Source: Chara braunii (Eukaryota > Streptophyta > Charophyceae > Charales > Characeae). From it: 23,374 nt of DNA. Both the position numbers and the translations under genes were made by a program. Below are positions 8,463-16,152 of this stretch, piece by piece. The first letter of the stretch is position 1, and each line of letters begins with the position of its first letter. The stretch spans positions 902,484 to 925,857 of the forward strand of contig BFEA01000597.1 in assembly GCA_003427395.1 (NCBI GenBank). Direction: 5' to 3'. The notes beneath the pieces were generated by a model. That model was not told the DNA's origin. It saw nothing but the letters and a program-made list of their open reading frames with translations, and ran no database searches.

Positions 8463-8927
8463 TCACCATTTGATCTCTTCGATTTTCTGTTCTTGCTGTC
8501 TATTTCTTTCTTTTTCTCTTCTGAGTTCCTCCTTTCGGTTCTTCTCTCTCTCAAGTGCTTCCTCAAGCTGGCGGATATTCTCATCCACGGTTTCCTCAGT
8601 CACAGGCACTTCTTTCTTTTCACTTCCATTAGCAATCTCATTAAACTGGTCCATAATGTACTTATCGAGTGTCTGACGACACTTGATAAGTATCTCCTGA
8701 ACTTGAATGACGTCAGTGCTCGTCTCAGCTGCCTCGAGAGCAGCATGTGCTGCTTCCAAGTCAAATTGACTCCGGACGTGGGCTTCCGCCTCTGCACCAG
8801 CGTCATGAAGTTCAGAAATCAAGGTAGCCAAGCGGGCGGTTAATACTTTTTTCCGCTCGGTTATCAGTTGCCTGGTTCGGGGATCGGGTAGCTCCCCAAC
8901 AGTCTCAGACTCGAAGGATTGAGACAT
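8463..8927 (-). CDS. gag: Gag of element 1, N-terminal coiled coil
   Basis: I prefer the ATG at 8927 (MSQSFESE) over the one 30 nt upstream because it sits closely behind a splice-acceptor-like site at 8943. The protein is largely helical, with heptad-like Glu/Lys/Leu patterns. The C-terminal third (ENIRQLEEALEREKNRKEEL) is a strong coiled coil, as expected for Gag self-assembly. It ends at a TGA (8463-8465); the next gag segment opens in a different frame 8 nt on, so a small indel is inferred there. Confidence 0.75.
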   Translation of the reverse strand: MSQSFESETVGELPDPRTRQLITERKKVLTARLATLISELHDAGAEAEAHVRSQFDLEAAHAALEAAETSTDVIQVQEILIKCRQTLDKYIMDQFNEIANGSEKKEVPVTEETVDENIRQLEEALEREKNRKEELRREKERNRQQEQKIEEIKW

Positions 8928-9373
8928 TGTAATGTGTGTTCGCTGCACAATAAACAATTAACAAACAGTAATAAATTCCACAACCGCACGATTCTACAAC
9001 AGCAGGGTTTATTTGTAACTGAAGGAGAAAAATAAGTTCAATTATTTAATTTACTACTAATGCTGTTCGGTTCTTGATCTATGTGATGATGTCCTATCCA
9101 GATTCTACAGGTACCACTTCAGGCCGTGTGATCAGATGCAACACACAAGTGAATACGCACAACACCACAACAAGCAACACAAGGTAAGTATACCAACACC
9201 AAACAACAACAATGTGTCAGTATTCCTCTTCTTCCTTGCATCAGTCCTTGTGCCAACGTGTTATAGCACACCGCTTGACAGCTGGCACTACAGCTGTCCA
9301 ATCAACCCTTCACTCAGCCGTACCGCCGTCGTCGTCGGAATGCAGTCTCTCACTTAGGCAGCTTCCTGCCTGC

Positions 9374-9810
9374 CACGTGTCATCCCTGGCATACCAACAT
9401 AGCAAACTTGCCACGTCAGCGAAGTCCAATCAACAAATGATGGGATGCCACGTCAGCAATGTGTTCCCTGTCCTTCCCACGTGCCTCATCCACGTGTCGT
9501 CTTGTGTTACCGTCGTCAAGCCAGCCAATCGGAACAACGCCACGTCAGCCCACGGAGTAATGCCACGTCATCAAGTTATCACCACATCAAAAGACAAGTG
9601 CGGTAATCCTCTCCTGCCACGTCAGCAATAAGCTCCTCCAAGAGCCACGTCAGCTCTTGCTCAGGATTTGATCGCATGTCAGCGACGAACGCAACGATAC
9701 TTGCCACGTCAGCAACCAGATCCTGGGACGTGGCACATCTTATGCCACGTCCGCAGACTGTCACGACCTTCAGTCGCGATCCCGGCTGGTATCCCAACTG
9801 CCACGTCAGC
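9374..9810 (-). repeat. Cluster of CCACGTCAGC / G-box motifs in the leader of element 1
   Basis: Exact CCACGTCAGC starts at 9411, 9448, 9540, 9617, 9645, 9704 and 9801. Near copies start at 9563 and 9745, with a reversed GACGTGG at 9727-9733, and CACGTG cores occur at 9374, 9478 and 9491. The spacing is irregular. One CCACGTCAGC also occurs in each LTR (2956, 10524). TGACGTGG and CACGTG are known binding cores of plant bZIP/bHLH factors, so the array could be an enhancer. It may also be a tandem-derived RNA element. Confidence 0.8.
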
Positions 9811-9946
9811 ACATGTGTCGGGATCGGTATCCTGAATAGTCTTCTCACCAGCAGTCTTCGTTGTCATCAATAGCACAACTTCCTCATCATCATCTTGTCA
9901 CGTGTGGAGGTCTTCAAACGAGGAAAGTGCCCTGTTTAGACTGCCG

Positions 9947-9962
9947 CGCGATTATAATCGCG
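9947..9962. other. Perfect 16-bp palindrome in the leader of element 1
   Basis: CGCGATTATAATCGCG is fully self-complementary and lies about 90 nt downstream of the PBS in sense. Self-complementary loops in this position act as RNA dimer initiation sites in retroviruses. That role here is inferred from position and symmetry only. It lies inside the putative leader intron, so only unspliced RNA would carry it. Confidence 0.5.
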
Positions 9963-10053
9963 ATTGAGCACTTCCTCATACTTACCTGGCGCCACCTGGC
10001 GCTTGCAAACGTGTATCTTCGTCGTCGTTATCGTCGTAGTAGACAGGAGTACT

Positions 10054-10065
10054 GATCTGATACCA
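10054..10065 (-). other. Primer binding site of element 1 (initiator tRNA-Met type)
   Basis: In sense TGGTATCAGATC begins 3 nt after the CA end of the 5' LTR. It matches the common plant PBS TGGTATCAGAGC at 11 of 12 positions. It primes minus-strand DNA synthesis and fixes both the LTR boundary and the orientation of the element. Confidence 0.85.
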
Positions 10066-10068
10066 AGT

Positions 10069-11107
10069 TGTAATGAACCCAAGTCAGGAATACGAATGTC
10101 AACAGTGCAAGTCCAGATTATCGAGCCGCTGATAGTTTTCAATAATCAAATAGTATCCAGAAAGAGAGAGGTGAGATAATCATACACAGACGAAGAGGAA
10201 GGAGGGAGATGAGACAAAGGAGAGGAAGATACAATGCCCACTCCTTCTCCGGGCTCCTTCCTTGACCGCCACCTCACAATATCCAGTAATCTGAACACAT
10301 ATCGAAGTCCTGTTACAATGTGCCACGTGGAACCCAATCAACCTCTCATCAGCGCTGGAGTCACATTGACATGAAGATCCCAGGTACGTATCCACAACCT
10401 CCTCACAGACCCGATCTCCTCCTGAACTGACGATGAAACAGCCTTGACATCTCCCTGAAGTGATGATAGAATAGAACAGCAATGCCGGTCCTGTAGACCC
10501 GGCGATGTCACATGTGGCAGCAGCCACGTCAGCAGCAACACGTGGCAATGCCACATCAGCAAGCCTTGAAGACAGTAGCCAGCCAGTCAGCGCACCAGCC
10601 AGCAGCGTGTTGCTGCTATCTCGCCAATGCCAGCGTAATGCCAGCGTCCATCTGCATCGCAGCGTCCAGCCAGCGATGTGCCGTCAACGCGTAGAGCAGC
10701 GTCAACGCAAGACATAAAGAATGAATGTCAAAGCCAGGGAGTCCATGCTTATGTAGCGTTGACTCGGGGTCTGGACCCCGGCTGCTGCAGACTCCAGCCG
10801 TTCAGATCTTGACACCGGGCAGGGCCTGGATCGATCTGAAACTGTATCCTCTTCGGCCTGGATGCATGTCTTGGTACCTGCGCACAACAAGTGGATGTAT
10901 CCAACCAAGGGCCTGGCGTGGTACCTTTGACTTGACAGTTGACTTNNNNNNTNNATTTCCTGATCTTAGCACTTGGTCCCACAGCCACGTGCAGCCTTCT
11001 CAGTTCTGGGCATGTGTTGGTCACACAGCCCAGCGCAGACCAATTCTGGTCTGCGTGGCCTGGGGCTGAGTTCTGGGCCCGGGCTACTTCTGAACAGGGT
11101 TACTACA
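10069..11107 (-). repeat. 5' LTR of element 1
   Basis: A 1039-bp LTR with plus-strand ends TGTAATGAACCC and GGTTACTACA. It is homologous to 2518-3610 but has a single copy of the 69-bp unit and about 17 extra bp near 10497-10515. Eight N bases (10946-10951, 10953-10954) lie where the other LTR reads normally, suggesting unresolved consensus between near-identical copies. Confidence 0.92.
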
Positions 11108-11111
11108 TTGC
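11108..11111. repeat. Target-site duplication, right copy (TTGC)
   Basis: Direct repeat of the TTGC at 2514-2517, immediately outside the 5' LTR of element 1. Confidence 0.6.
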
Positions 11112-11578
11112 AGTCAAAGTAGCAAAAATGTGCTTGGTCTGCAATATTTGAAGAAAGGTAATGGCAAGTATAAGAGATGAAAAGGCAATACAGTGATTGA
11201 ATAATAACCATCAGTTGAAAATGACTGTCTGTTCGAGTGTGGTGGCAATGACTTGTACACAATGGGAAGCTGAAATGTTCCCACAAAGCATCTGGTAGCG
11301 CTGCAGCGATCTTTGGGATGAGCCAGGAAGCTGTTGCAAGGAAGACAGATGTGGCACTCAATTGAGACTATAGTTTTAACAGGCAGTGTGATATCGACCG
11401 CACAGACGAACAGGGGCACTTAATGTGTTTTCAGCTCGTAGTACCGATTAGTTTTTGGATCATAGTAACAGTCAAGAATCGGGTCATACAGCAAGTCCAG
11501 GTGATCGTCTTTGTCTGATGACTCCCTGTTGTCACTTGCAGTCAACACAAACAGAATTGCAATGAATCACGCAACTGA
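11112..11578. other. Anonymous flank with no recognisable gene
   Basis: Host or older repeat DNA into which element 1 inserted. ORFs here are short and mutually overlapping, and I recognise no motif or repeat. Confidence 0.4.
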
Positions 11579-11718
11579 ACCATATATAGCATCTGCAACG
11601 TGCGTACGTGCATGCACATCTCATCACCATCGCATTCACTGAAACTGAGAACGAAAAATGGCTACTGAGATCGGCTACCTGCCTGCCTGGCACCACAGGA
11701 CCTGACGAAATGCGCAGG
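11579..11718. repeat. 140-bp segment, copy 1 (assembly duplication)
   Basis: Identical over all 140 bases to 11757-11896, with the synthetic adaptor exactly between the copies. The left flank is continuous with this copy and the right flank with the other, so the genome very probably has one copy. Confidence 0.93.
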
Positions 11719-11756
11719 CTGTCTCTTATACACATCTAGATGTGTATAAGAGACAG
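11719..11756. other. Nextera mate-pair junction adaptor (synthetic contaminant)
   Basis: CTGTCTCTTATACACATCT (11719-11737) is followed at once by its exact reverse complement (11738-11756). This is the 19-bp Tn5 mosaic end in the head-to-head form used as the Nextera mate-pair circularisation junction. Translations across it give the peptides SYTHLDVYKRQ and MCIRDS, known markers of this contamination. It is not biological sequence. Confidence 0.98.
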
Positions 11757-11896
11757 ACCATATATAGCATCTGCAACGTGCGTACGTGCATGCACATCTC
11801 ATCACCATCGCATTCACTGAAACTGAGAACGAAAAATGGCTACTGAGATCGGCTACCTGCCTGCCTGGCACCACAGGACCTGACGAAATGCGCAGG
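11757..11896. repeat. 140-bp segment, copy 2 (assembly duplication)
   Basis: Exact repeat of 11579-11718 on the other side of the adaptor. Together with the adaptor, one copy makes a 178-bp spurious insertion. Confidence 0.93.
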
Positions 11897-12188
11897 GGGA
11901 GTCTCCTGCCTGAGAAAACAGTGCAAGTCAAGAATTGGGCAGGAATATAGTAAAAAAAAAAACCTGATTTCTGGATAGGTGCCCTCGCACTTGGCGTAAG
12001 TGTGATCAGGATGTGGGGGCTTCTGTCCTTGCTCCCTCCCTCAACCCGGCAACGGGTCTCCAGAAGAAGAACGCACCTTCTTCCCCCTCCGTAACTCCCA
12101 TCAAACAACCGCTTCACCCAGACCTATTAAAAAACAAAGAAAAACTACGCTATTTTCTTCTCTCATTTTGTTTTTTTCCCACCTCACG

Positions 12189-12724
12189 CTACCGTCTTCA
12201 CCCGAAAACAACGCCCAAGCGTTGTATACGAATATAACGCCCGCCGGGTGTTATATTTGTTTACAGCGCCCAGCCGTTATATTCAGTAAATTTGTGGTAA
12301 CTTCGGTGAGGCCGCAAAATTCCAAAAAACAAAATTAAATAATTTTTTTTTGTAAAACAAAAATGTTGTCCAGGATTGCAATGCGACCAACTTTTGGCTG
12401 AGGGTCACTTCAGAATTCCTTATAAACTCGGAAATAAAAAATAAAAACAAAAAATCAAGCAGAAATATACCCCCTGGAAGTCAAGACACCATTCAACCCT
12501 CTTCAAAACCCATGTAAACTATAACATCCGGGCTTCTATTCGAATACAACATCCGGGCGTTCTATTCGTATACAACGCCCAGGCGTTCTATTCGAAAAAA
12601 ACACCCGGGCGTTCTATTCGAAGGGGCGTTATATTTAAAAAAAAAAAGAGTAAAAACGAAAATCTCATCTTTTAGGGTAAGTTGAATATAACACCCGGGC
12701 ATTATTTTCGGGTGAAGACAGTAG
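12189..12724. mobile_element. MITE/foldback-like element with 28-bp terminal inverted repeats
   Basis: The left end (12189-12216, CTACCGTCTTCACCCGAAAA then CAACGCCC) is the inverted complement of the right end (12697-12724) at 25 of 28 positions. Inward, GGGTGTTATATT at about 12245-12256 has its inverted partner AATATAACACCC on the right (12685-12696), so the inverted homology continues with gaps. The interior holds four 25-26-bp units with CCCGGGCGTT palindromes (12523-12624) and AT-rich spacer, with no coding capacity. A short non-coding element with TIRs fits a MITE or foldback transposon. I could not identify a clear target duplication or a superfamily. Confidence 0.6.
12523..12624. repeat. 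Four tandem 25-26-bp units with CCCGGGCGTT core
   Basis: Units start AAC(A/G)(T/C)CC at 12523, 12548, 12574 and 12600. Each carries an (A/C)GGGCGTT-like core and CTATTCG(A/T)A. Successive units can pair with each other because the sequence is nearly palindromic around CCGGG. Related cores appear at 12210-12285 and 12685-12705. Confidence 0.75.
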
Positions 12725-13009
12725 ACACCTACATATGTCGTGCTATCTACCCACATATCTAGCATGGCGGAACTCCACATCTACTCTACTCGAAAGGGAA
12801 CAGCTGTGCGCTGAAGGGGAAACTGACCATGTATGTCCGCTCTACTCCATGCAGGGAGTAGTGGCTACCGGGGGGCTCCTAACCCCCAGCGAGGGATGGC
12901 AGAATACCTCATTCCTGCCAAGACCAGCCAGGGAGGCGGGGGGGAGGGGGGCAAGCGAACTATCCAGCCTACGACCTCCTGAATGCCACTTGCCTGCTCA
13001 ACCAACTGA
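12725..13009. other. Anonymous region with a G-rich tract
   Basis: It contains a G-rich run near 12931-12952 and a 106-codon ORF (12735-13055) without recognisable domains. That ORF runs into the hairpin, so I do not call it a gene. Confidence 0.35.
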
Positions 13010-13143
13010 GGGTATACTCAGACTAGGCCCTCAAAATGGCAGACTCACAAAATGAGCGGCCAGATTGACTCCTTTTAGAAGAACTTGATCTGGCCGGTGA
13101 TTTTACGATTCTGAGATTTTGAGTGCCTGGTGTGAGTATGCCC
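13010..13143. repeat. Long imperfect hairpin (56-bp arms, 22-nt loop)
   Basis: The left arm 13010-13065 and the reverse complement of the right arm 13088-13143 align without gaps over 56 positions at roughly 75-80% identity. Conserved blocks include CTCAAAAT and the CGGCCAGAT/ATCTGGCCG base next to the loop. It could be a small MITE or a precursor-like foldback RNA. No coding role is evident. Confidence 0.7.
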
Positions 13144-13450
13144 TGAGCTAGGCCACTGACCTATTTCGGTGAACCGAGAAAATGCACTTTGTCGAGCCTG
13201 CTTTCGACCGATACTGCTAGTTGGCAAATCTAAGGTGGTGCCGGTAGCAGCAGTGTGTGTGACAAAGGTCGGTACTGTTTTGCGGAGGCTACGCCACTCA
13301 CCAGATGTGCATGGTGAGAATGAATCGTCCCCTCGAACACGGAAAGATGCAGTCCCCTAATGATTGTCTTTTCAGCATGTGGTGCGTGCCACAAGCCGAC
13401 TGCATGCAGAAAAGAGAAACGAACATGGTGTATCTCGTTTTTCTCTTTCT

Positions 13451-13550
13451 TCCTGAAGCCCTGCATCCTTCTATTTCTTTGGGAATATTCATCTTTTCTC
13501 TTTTTTTCCTGAAGCCTTGCATCCTTGTATTTCTTTGGGAAGATTCATCC
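13451..13550. repeat. 56-bp tandem duplication in a T-rich tract
   Basis: The unit beginning TCCTGAAGCC at 13451 recurs at 13507, with matching TGCATCCTT, TATTTCTTTGGGAA and ATTCATC blocks. More diverged relatives appear near 13580-13650, including a second GCAGAAAAGA block. This suggests a degraded larger repeat of roughly 170 bp. Confidence 0.7.
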
Positions 13551-13659
13551 TCGACTTGGGCCTCCCACACGCTCAGCACATGCAGAAAAGACAAAACTAA
13601 CAACTTGGCTCTTTTTTGTTTTCCCCCTGAGACGCTCTATCTTTCCTTTTTTTTGTGTG

Positions 13660-13710
13660 TATCTTTCCATTTGTATTTTTTTTTTGTTTTCAAAAATTTG
13701 GACCGTTTCT
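13660..13710 (+). repeat. Dispersed 51-bp repeat, copy at the broken end of element 2
   Basis: This 51-bp stretch (TATCTTTCCATTTGT ... GACCGTTTCT) matches the minus strand of 22680-22730 at about 45 of 51 positions. It begins within 2 bp of the last integrase/chromodomain codon of element 2, so it marks or lies close to the truncation point of that element. Confidence 0.65.
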
Positions 13711-13711
13711 G

Positions 13712-15112
13712 CTACTGTCTCTTGCGTCCCTTCCCTACATGCTGTTTGAATTTGTCTATCTCATGCCCGCCTTTGATCGGACGAGGGATCATGTCTTCAC
13801 GATAGTCAAACGTCTTAGCATCACGGTGGAGGTACAATTTCGATGCATGGAACACGGGGTATGTGCGCAGATGGGTTGGCACATCAACTACGTACGAAGG
13901 GCCAAAGTGGTCTTCGCCAATCACATCCAAAACTTCCCACGGTCCGTGATAGAGTGCGAGAAGTTCAGGAGAGACCCCTTCTTGTTCTGAGAATTCAGAC
14001 ATCTTGACCCAGACATAGCTTCGCACCTGAATGTCCGACGGTCGGCGCCTCTTGTTCGCGTGATGGATCATGGTGTGTTGTCGCTTGGTCATGGCTGCAA
14101 TGGCAACCTTGAGCAAGCGATCATACTTGGCCCTGAAGCCAGGCCTGCGGGGTGTTAAGCCAGCTGGCTGCTCAGGGAATAGGTAGGAGAGCGGATTACG
14201 GATCTGCCAACCGAGATGCAGCCTGTTAGGTGTCATGCCGGTGGCAGAATGGATGGAGTTGTTGTACAACCCCCTAACGGAATACAACTCTTCATCCCAT
14301 GTTTCCTGATCCGGGATAATCAAAGCGCGGACAAGTTGGAACACAGTCTGGTTGATTTCTTCAGCCAAACCGTTGGCTTCCGGGTGTCGGCCAGATGTCA
14401 TACACAGCCTGTTCCCCAGATGAGATGTGAAGTCCTTCCATTCAGTACTAATGAAGCGCGGGTCCTGATCGCTTACGAGAGTCTTCGAGGTCCCGAACTG
14501 CAGAATGTACTTTTGTTGGAACTCATGAATCACTAATTCTGTTGCTGCGTGCGGCGACAAAGGGATCAGATTGAGAAACTTAGAGAATCGGTCAACAATC
14601 ACCATGACTTGTGAGTAGCCATTCTTACTTACCTTTCCCATGCCGGTGAAGTCGATGGAGACGGACTCCCCGGGACCATCGGGAATGGGAAGGGGTGTGA
14701 GTAGCCCCATGGACATTTGTCTGCATGGTTTGATTCGTTGACAAACTTGACACTCAACCACAAACTTTTCAGCAGTCCCTTTCATGCCAGGCCAATCAAA
14801 CTTTCGCAGCAGATTTGCGTATGTCTTTGCCATGCCGAAGTGTCCGCTCCGGCCATGAGCCAAATCCAGAAAGTGTGTGCGGAGAGGCTTATGGTCGGGC
14901 ACACACAAACGGTCGTGGTTCCCGTAGTGAAGAAAAACCAGTCCCCCATACTCGTGAAAATCGGGCTGACTGCTAGGATCAGCCCGCAACTGCTCAAGGA
15001 TGGGACTAAGCTCCAGATCCTTGGTTGTGTGCTCTACGAGCTCCTCCTTCAGTTTCTTCTGGAGGTGGTAGGATTTCACAAGGCAAGTCATGTACTCAGG
15101 GTGGTGAGACAA
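13712..15112 (-). CDS. pol: Integrase with GPY/F module and truncated chromodomain (element 2)
   Basis: A 466-residue ORF; the frame is already open upstream through VADALSHHPEY, the RNase H C-terminus. The HHCC zinc finger is intact (LAHGRSGHFGMAKT ... CQVC). The catalytic core has D in SIDF, D in LVSDQD and E in NGLAE, with 35 residues between the last two, so all catalytic residues are present. The GPY/F module (YHGPWEVLDVIG) and YPVFHASKL follow. The chromodomain starts at HEIDKF and stops at TAG after GKGRKRQ, before its core. The flanking sequence then resembles a dispersed repeat. Confidence 0.9.
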   Translation of the reverse strand: MSHHPEYMTCLVKSYHLQKKLKEELVEHTTKDLELSPILEQLRADPSSQPDFHEYGGLVFLHYGNHDRLCVPDHKPLRTHFLDLAHGRSGHFGMAKTYANLLRKFDWPGMKGTAEKFVVECQVCQRIKPCRQMSMGLLTPLPIPDGPGESVSIDFTGMGKVSKNGYSQVMVIVDRFSKFLNLIPLSPHAATELVIHEFQQKYILQFGTSKTLVSDQDPRFISTEWKDFTSHLGNRLCMTSGRHPEANGLAEEINQTVFQLVRALIIPDQETWDEELYSVRGLYNNSIHSATGMTPNRLHLGWQIRNPLSYLFPEQPAGLTPRRPGFRAKYDRLLKVAIAAMTKRQHTMIHHANKRRRPSDIQVRSYVWVKMSEFSEQEGVSPELLALYHGPWEVLDVIGEDHFGPSYVVDVPTHLRTYPVFHASKLYLHRDAKTFDYREDMIPRPIKGGHEIDKFKQHVGKGRKRQ

Positions 15113-15128
15113 TGCGTCAGCGACTCGA

Positions 15129-15323
15129 TTATAACAGCCCTTTTTGTGTCTCGACTAAGTCAAAGATGTCAATTTCATGGAACCAACGAATTAATGTAGG
15201 GGACAGGGTAGTTTGCTCCTTGACCCGCTTCAGAGTCTCATGATCTGAGAACACTTTGAAGTGGCGTCCCAAAAGATAGTGTTTCAATGATCCAAAGCCA
15301 TATGCAGAGTATAGAGCTCGCAA
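15129..15323 (-). pseudogene. pol: RNase H, C-terminal half (element 2)
   Basis: It contains LKHYLLGRHFKVFSDHETL, the third acidic RNase H motif, and RWFHEIDIFDL. It joins the preceding segment through a one-base loss at a TGGAAACAC-type site (near 15285), and leaves its frame again near 15135-15145 before YNRVADALS. The N-terminal dozen or so residues are out-of-frame translation. Confidence 0.8.
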
Positions 15324-15628
15324 ATGTAAGTGGAAGCGGCTACCTTTGTGCTGGGCATGCGTTTGTTGTAAAATTCGAGTGGCCGCAAGCCATCGCCGTC
15401 ATCTTGCTGCAACACTGCGCCGATTCCATACTGACTTGCATCCGTAGTAACTACAAATGTCAGTTTGGGATTTGCAATGTGGAGTACTGGGTAACTTACC
15501 AAGGCGTCTTTCAAAGCTTGAAAAGCGTTCGTGCACGCGGTGTCCCAAGAATAGGGAACATTCTTACTTGTCAGTCGAGACAATGGAGAAGCGGGGCACA
15601 AACTTTCGATAGTATGACGCAAAACCAA
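15284..15628 (-). pseudogene. pol: RT connection and RNase H N-terminal half (element 2)
   Basis: It includes SRLTSKNVPYSWDTACTNAF of the connection, the first RNase H acidic motif TTDASQYGIGAVLQQDDGDG and the second (CELYTLHMALDH). The TGA at the end arises from the single-base deletion that throws the rest of RNase H into the next frame. The start is not genuine: a small deletion near 15590 shifts the frame just before SRLTSK. Confidence 0.82.
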
Positions 15629-15842
15629 GAAAAGAGCGCAGTTCGCGAATATTCACGGACTTAGGCCAGTTAAATATGACCTCCACCTTGCGCGCCTCAG
15701 GCTCTAGGCCTGCAGCAGACAACCGGTTCCCAAGATAAATGACACTATCCTTCCCAAACCCAGATTTCTCTAAGTTGAGATGGAGTTGCGTCTTTTTGAG
15801 GATGGTCAGTACTTCCTCAAGGTGCTTGAGGTGTTCCTCCAT
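15564..15842 (-). pseudogene. pol: RT thumb and connection (element 2)
   Basis: It reads EEHLKHLEEVL, LHLNLEKSGFG, IYLGNRLSAAGLEPE and LRSFLGFASYYRKFV, the standard segment following the YLDD palm. It supplies the ~20-residue piece that element 1 has lost. A single extra T at the TAA (15847-15849) separates it from the palm segment. Confidence 0.85.
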
Positions 15843-15846
15843 GGAC

Positions 15847-16110
15847 TTAGCTGAAGATTAGTATGTCATCGAGGTAGACCACCACGAATCGGCCAATCTG
15901 TTCGTGGAGGACTTTGTCCATGAGGCCTTGGAAGGTGGCCGGTGCGTTCGTGAGACCGAAGGGCATTACGGTAAACTCGTAAAGCCCATTGCGTGTTTTG
16001 AACGCAGTTTTGTGCTGGTCCGCAGGATCGACTTCAATCTGGTGGTAGCCAGACTTGAGATCGATCTTGGAAAAGACCTTGCACCCACCTGCGGCAATCA
16101 AGCAAGTCAT
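15847..16110 (-). pseudogene. pol: RT palm (element 2)
   Basis: It contains [33 protein letters not shown] and the catalytic YLDD box in [12 protein letters not shown]. It ends prematurely at TAA through a one-base insertion. The first about 10 residues are out of frame, after an indel in a G run near 16085-16095. Confidence 0.88.
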
Positions 16111-16152
16111 CTATTCGCGGTAATGGATAGGCGTTCTTTCCTGTGATGCGGT

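Larger units (their letters stand above)
8943..9985 (-). other. Putative leader intron of element 1
   Basis: In sense, a consensus donor CAG|GTAAGTATG (9977-9988) lies about 70 nt after the PBS. A pyrimidine-rich acceptor TTGTTTATTGTGCAG ends at 8943, 15 nt before the preferred gag ATG. Between them are 1043 nt with many ATGs, short ORFs and the CCACGTCAGC array. Splicing would remove these upstream ATGs and bring the cap close to gag, while unspliced RNA would serve as genome. This rests on site quality and placement alone; no transcript evidence is available. Confidence 0.45.
2518..11107 (-). mobile_element. Ty3/gypsy chromovirus LTR retrotransposon, element 1 (degenerate, both LTRs present)
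   Basis: An 8590-bp element on the minus strand, bounded by TG...CA LTRs (5' LTR 10069-11107, 3' LTR 2518-3610) and a TTGC target duplication. In sense order it has an initiator-Met-type PBS, a leader of about 1.1 kb, gag with a coiled-coil N-terminus and CCHC knuckle, aspartic protease, reverse transcriptase, RNase H, integrase with a GPY/F module, a chromodomain and a polypurine tract. Integrase after RNase H defines the Ty3/gypsy superfamily and the chromodomain defines chromoviruses. By eye the LTRs differ at about 15 of the first 425 positions, so this is not a recent insertion. Coding is broken in gag, between PR and RT, in RT and in the chromodomain, so it should be non-autonomous. Confidence 0.95.

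Noticed and set aside
8121-8843. 240-codon plus-strand ORF across gag
   Set aside because: It is the antisense of the Lys/Glu-rich gag region, giving a Phe/Ser/Leu-rich translation without motifs.
11532-12117. Minus-strand ORFs of 67 and 151 codons
   Set aside because: Both run through the synthetic adaptor and the false duplication.
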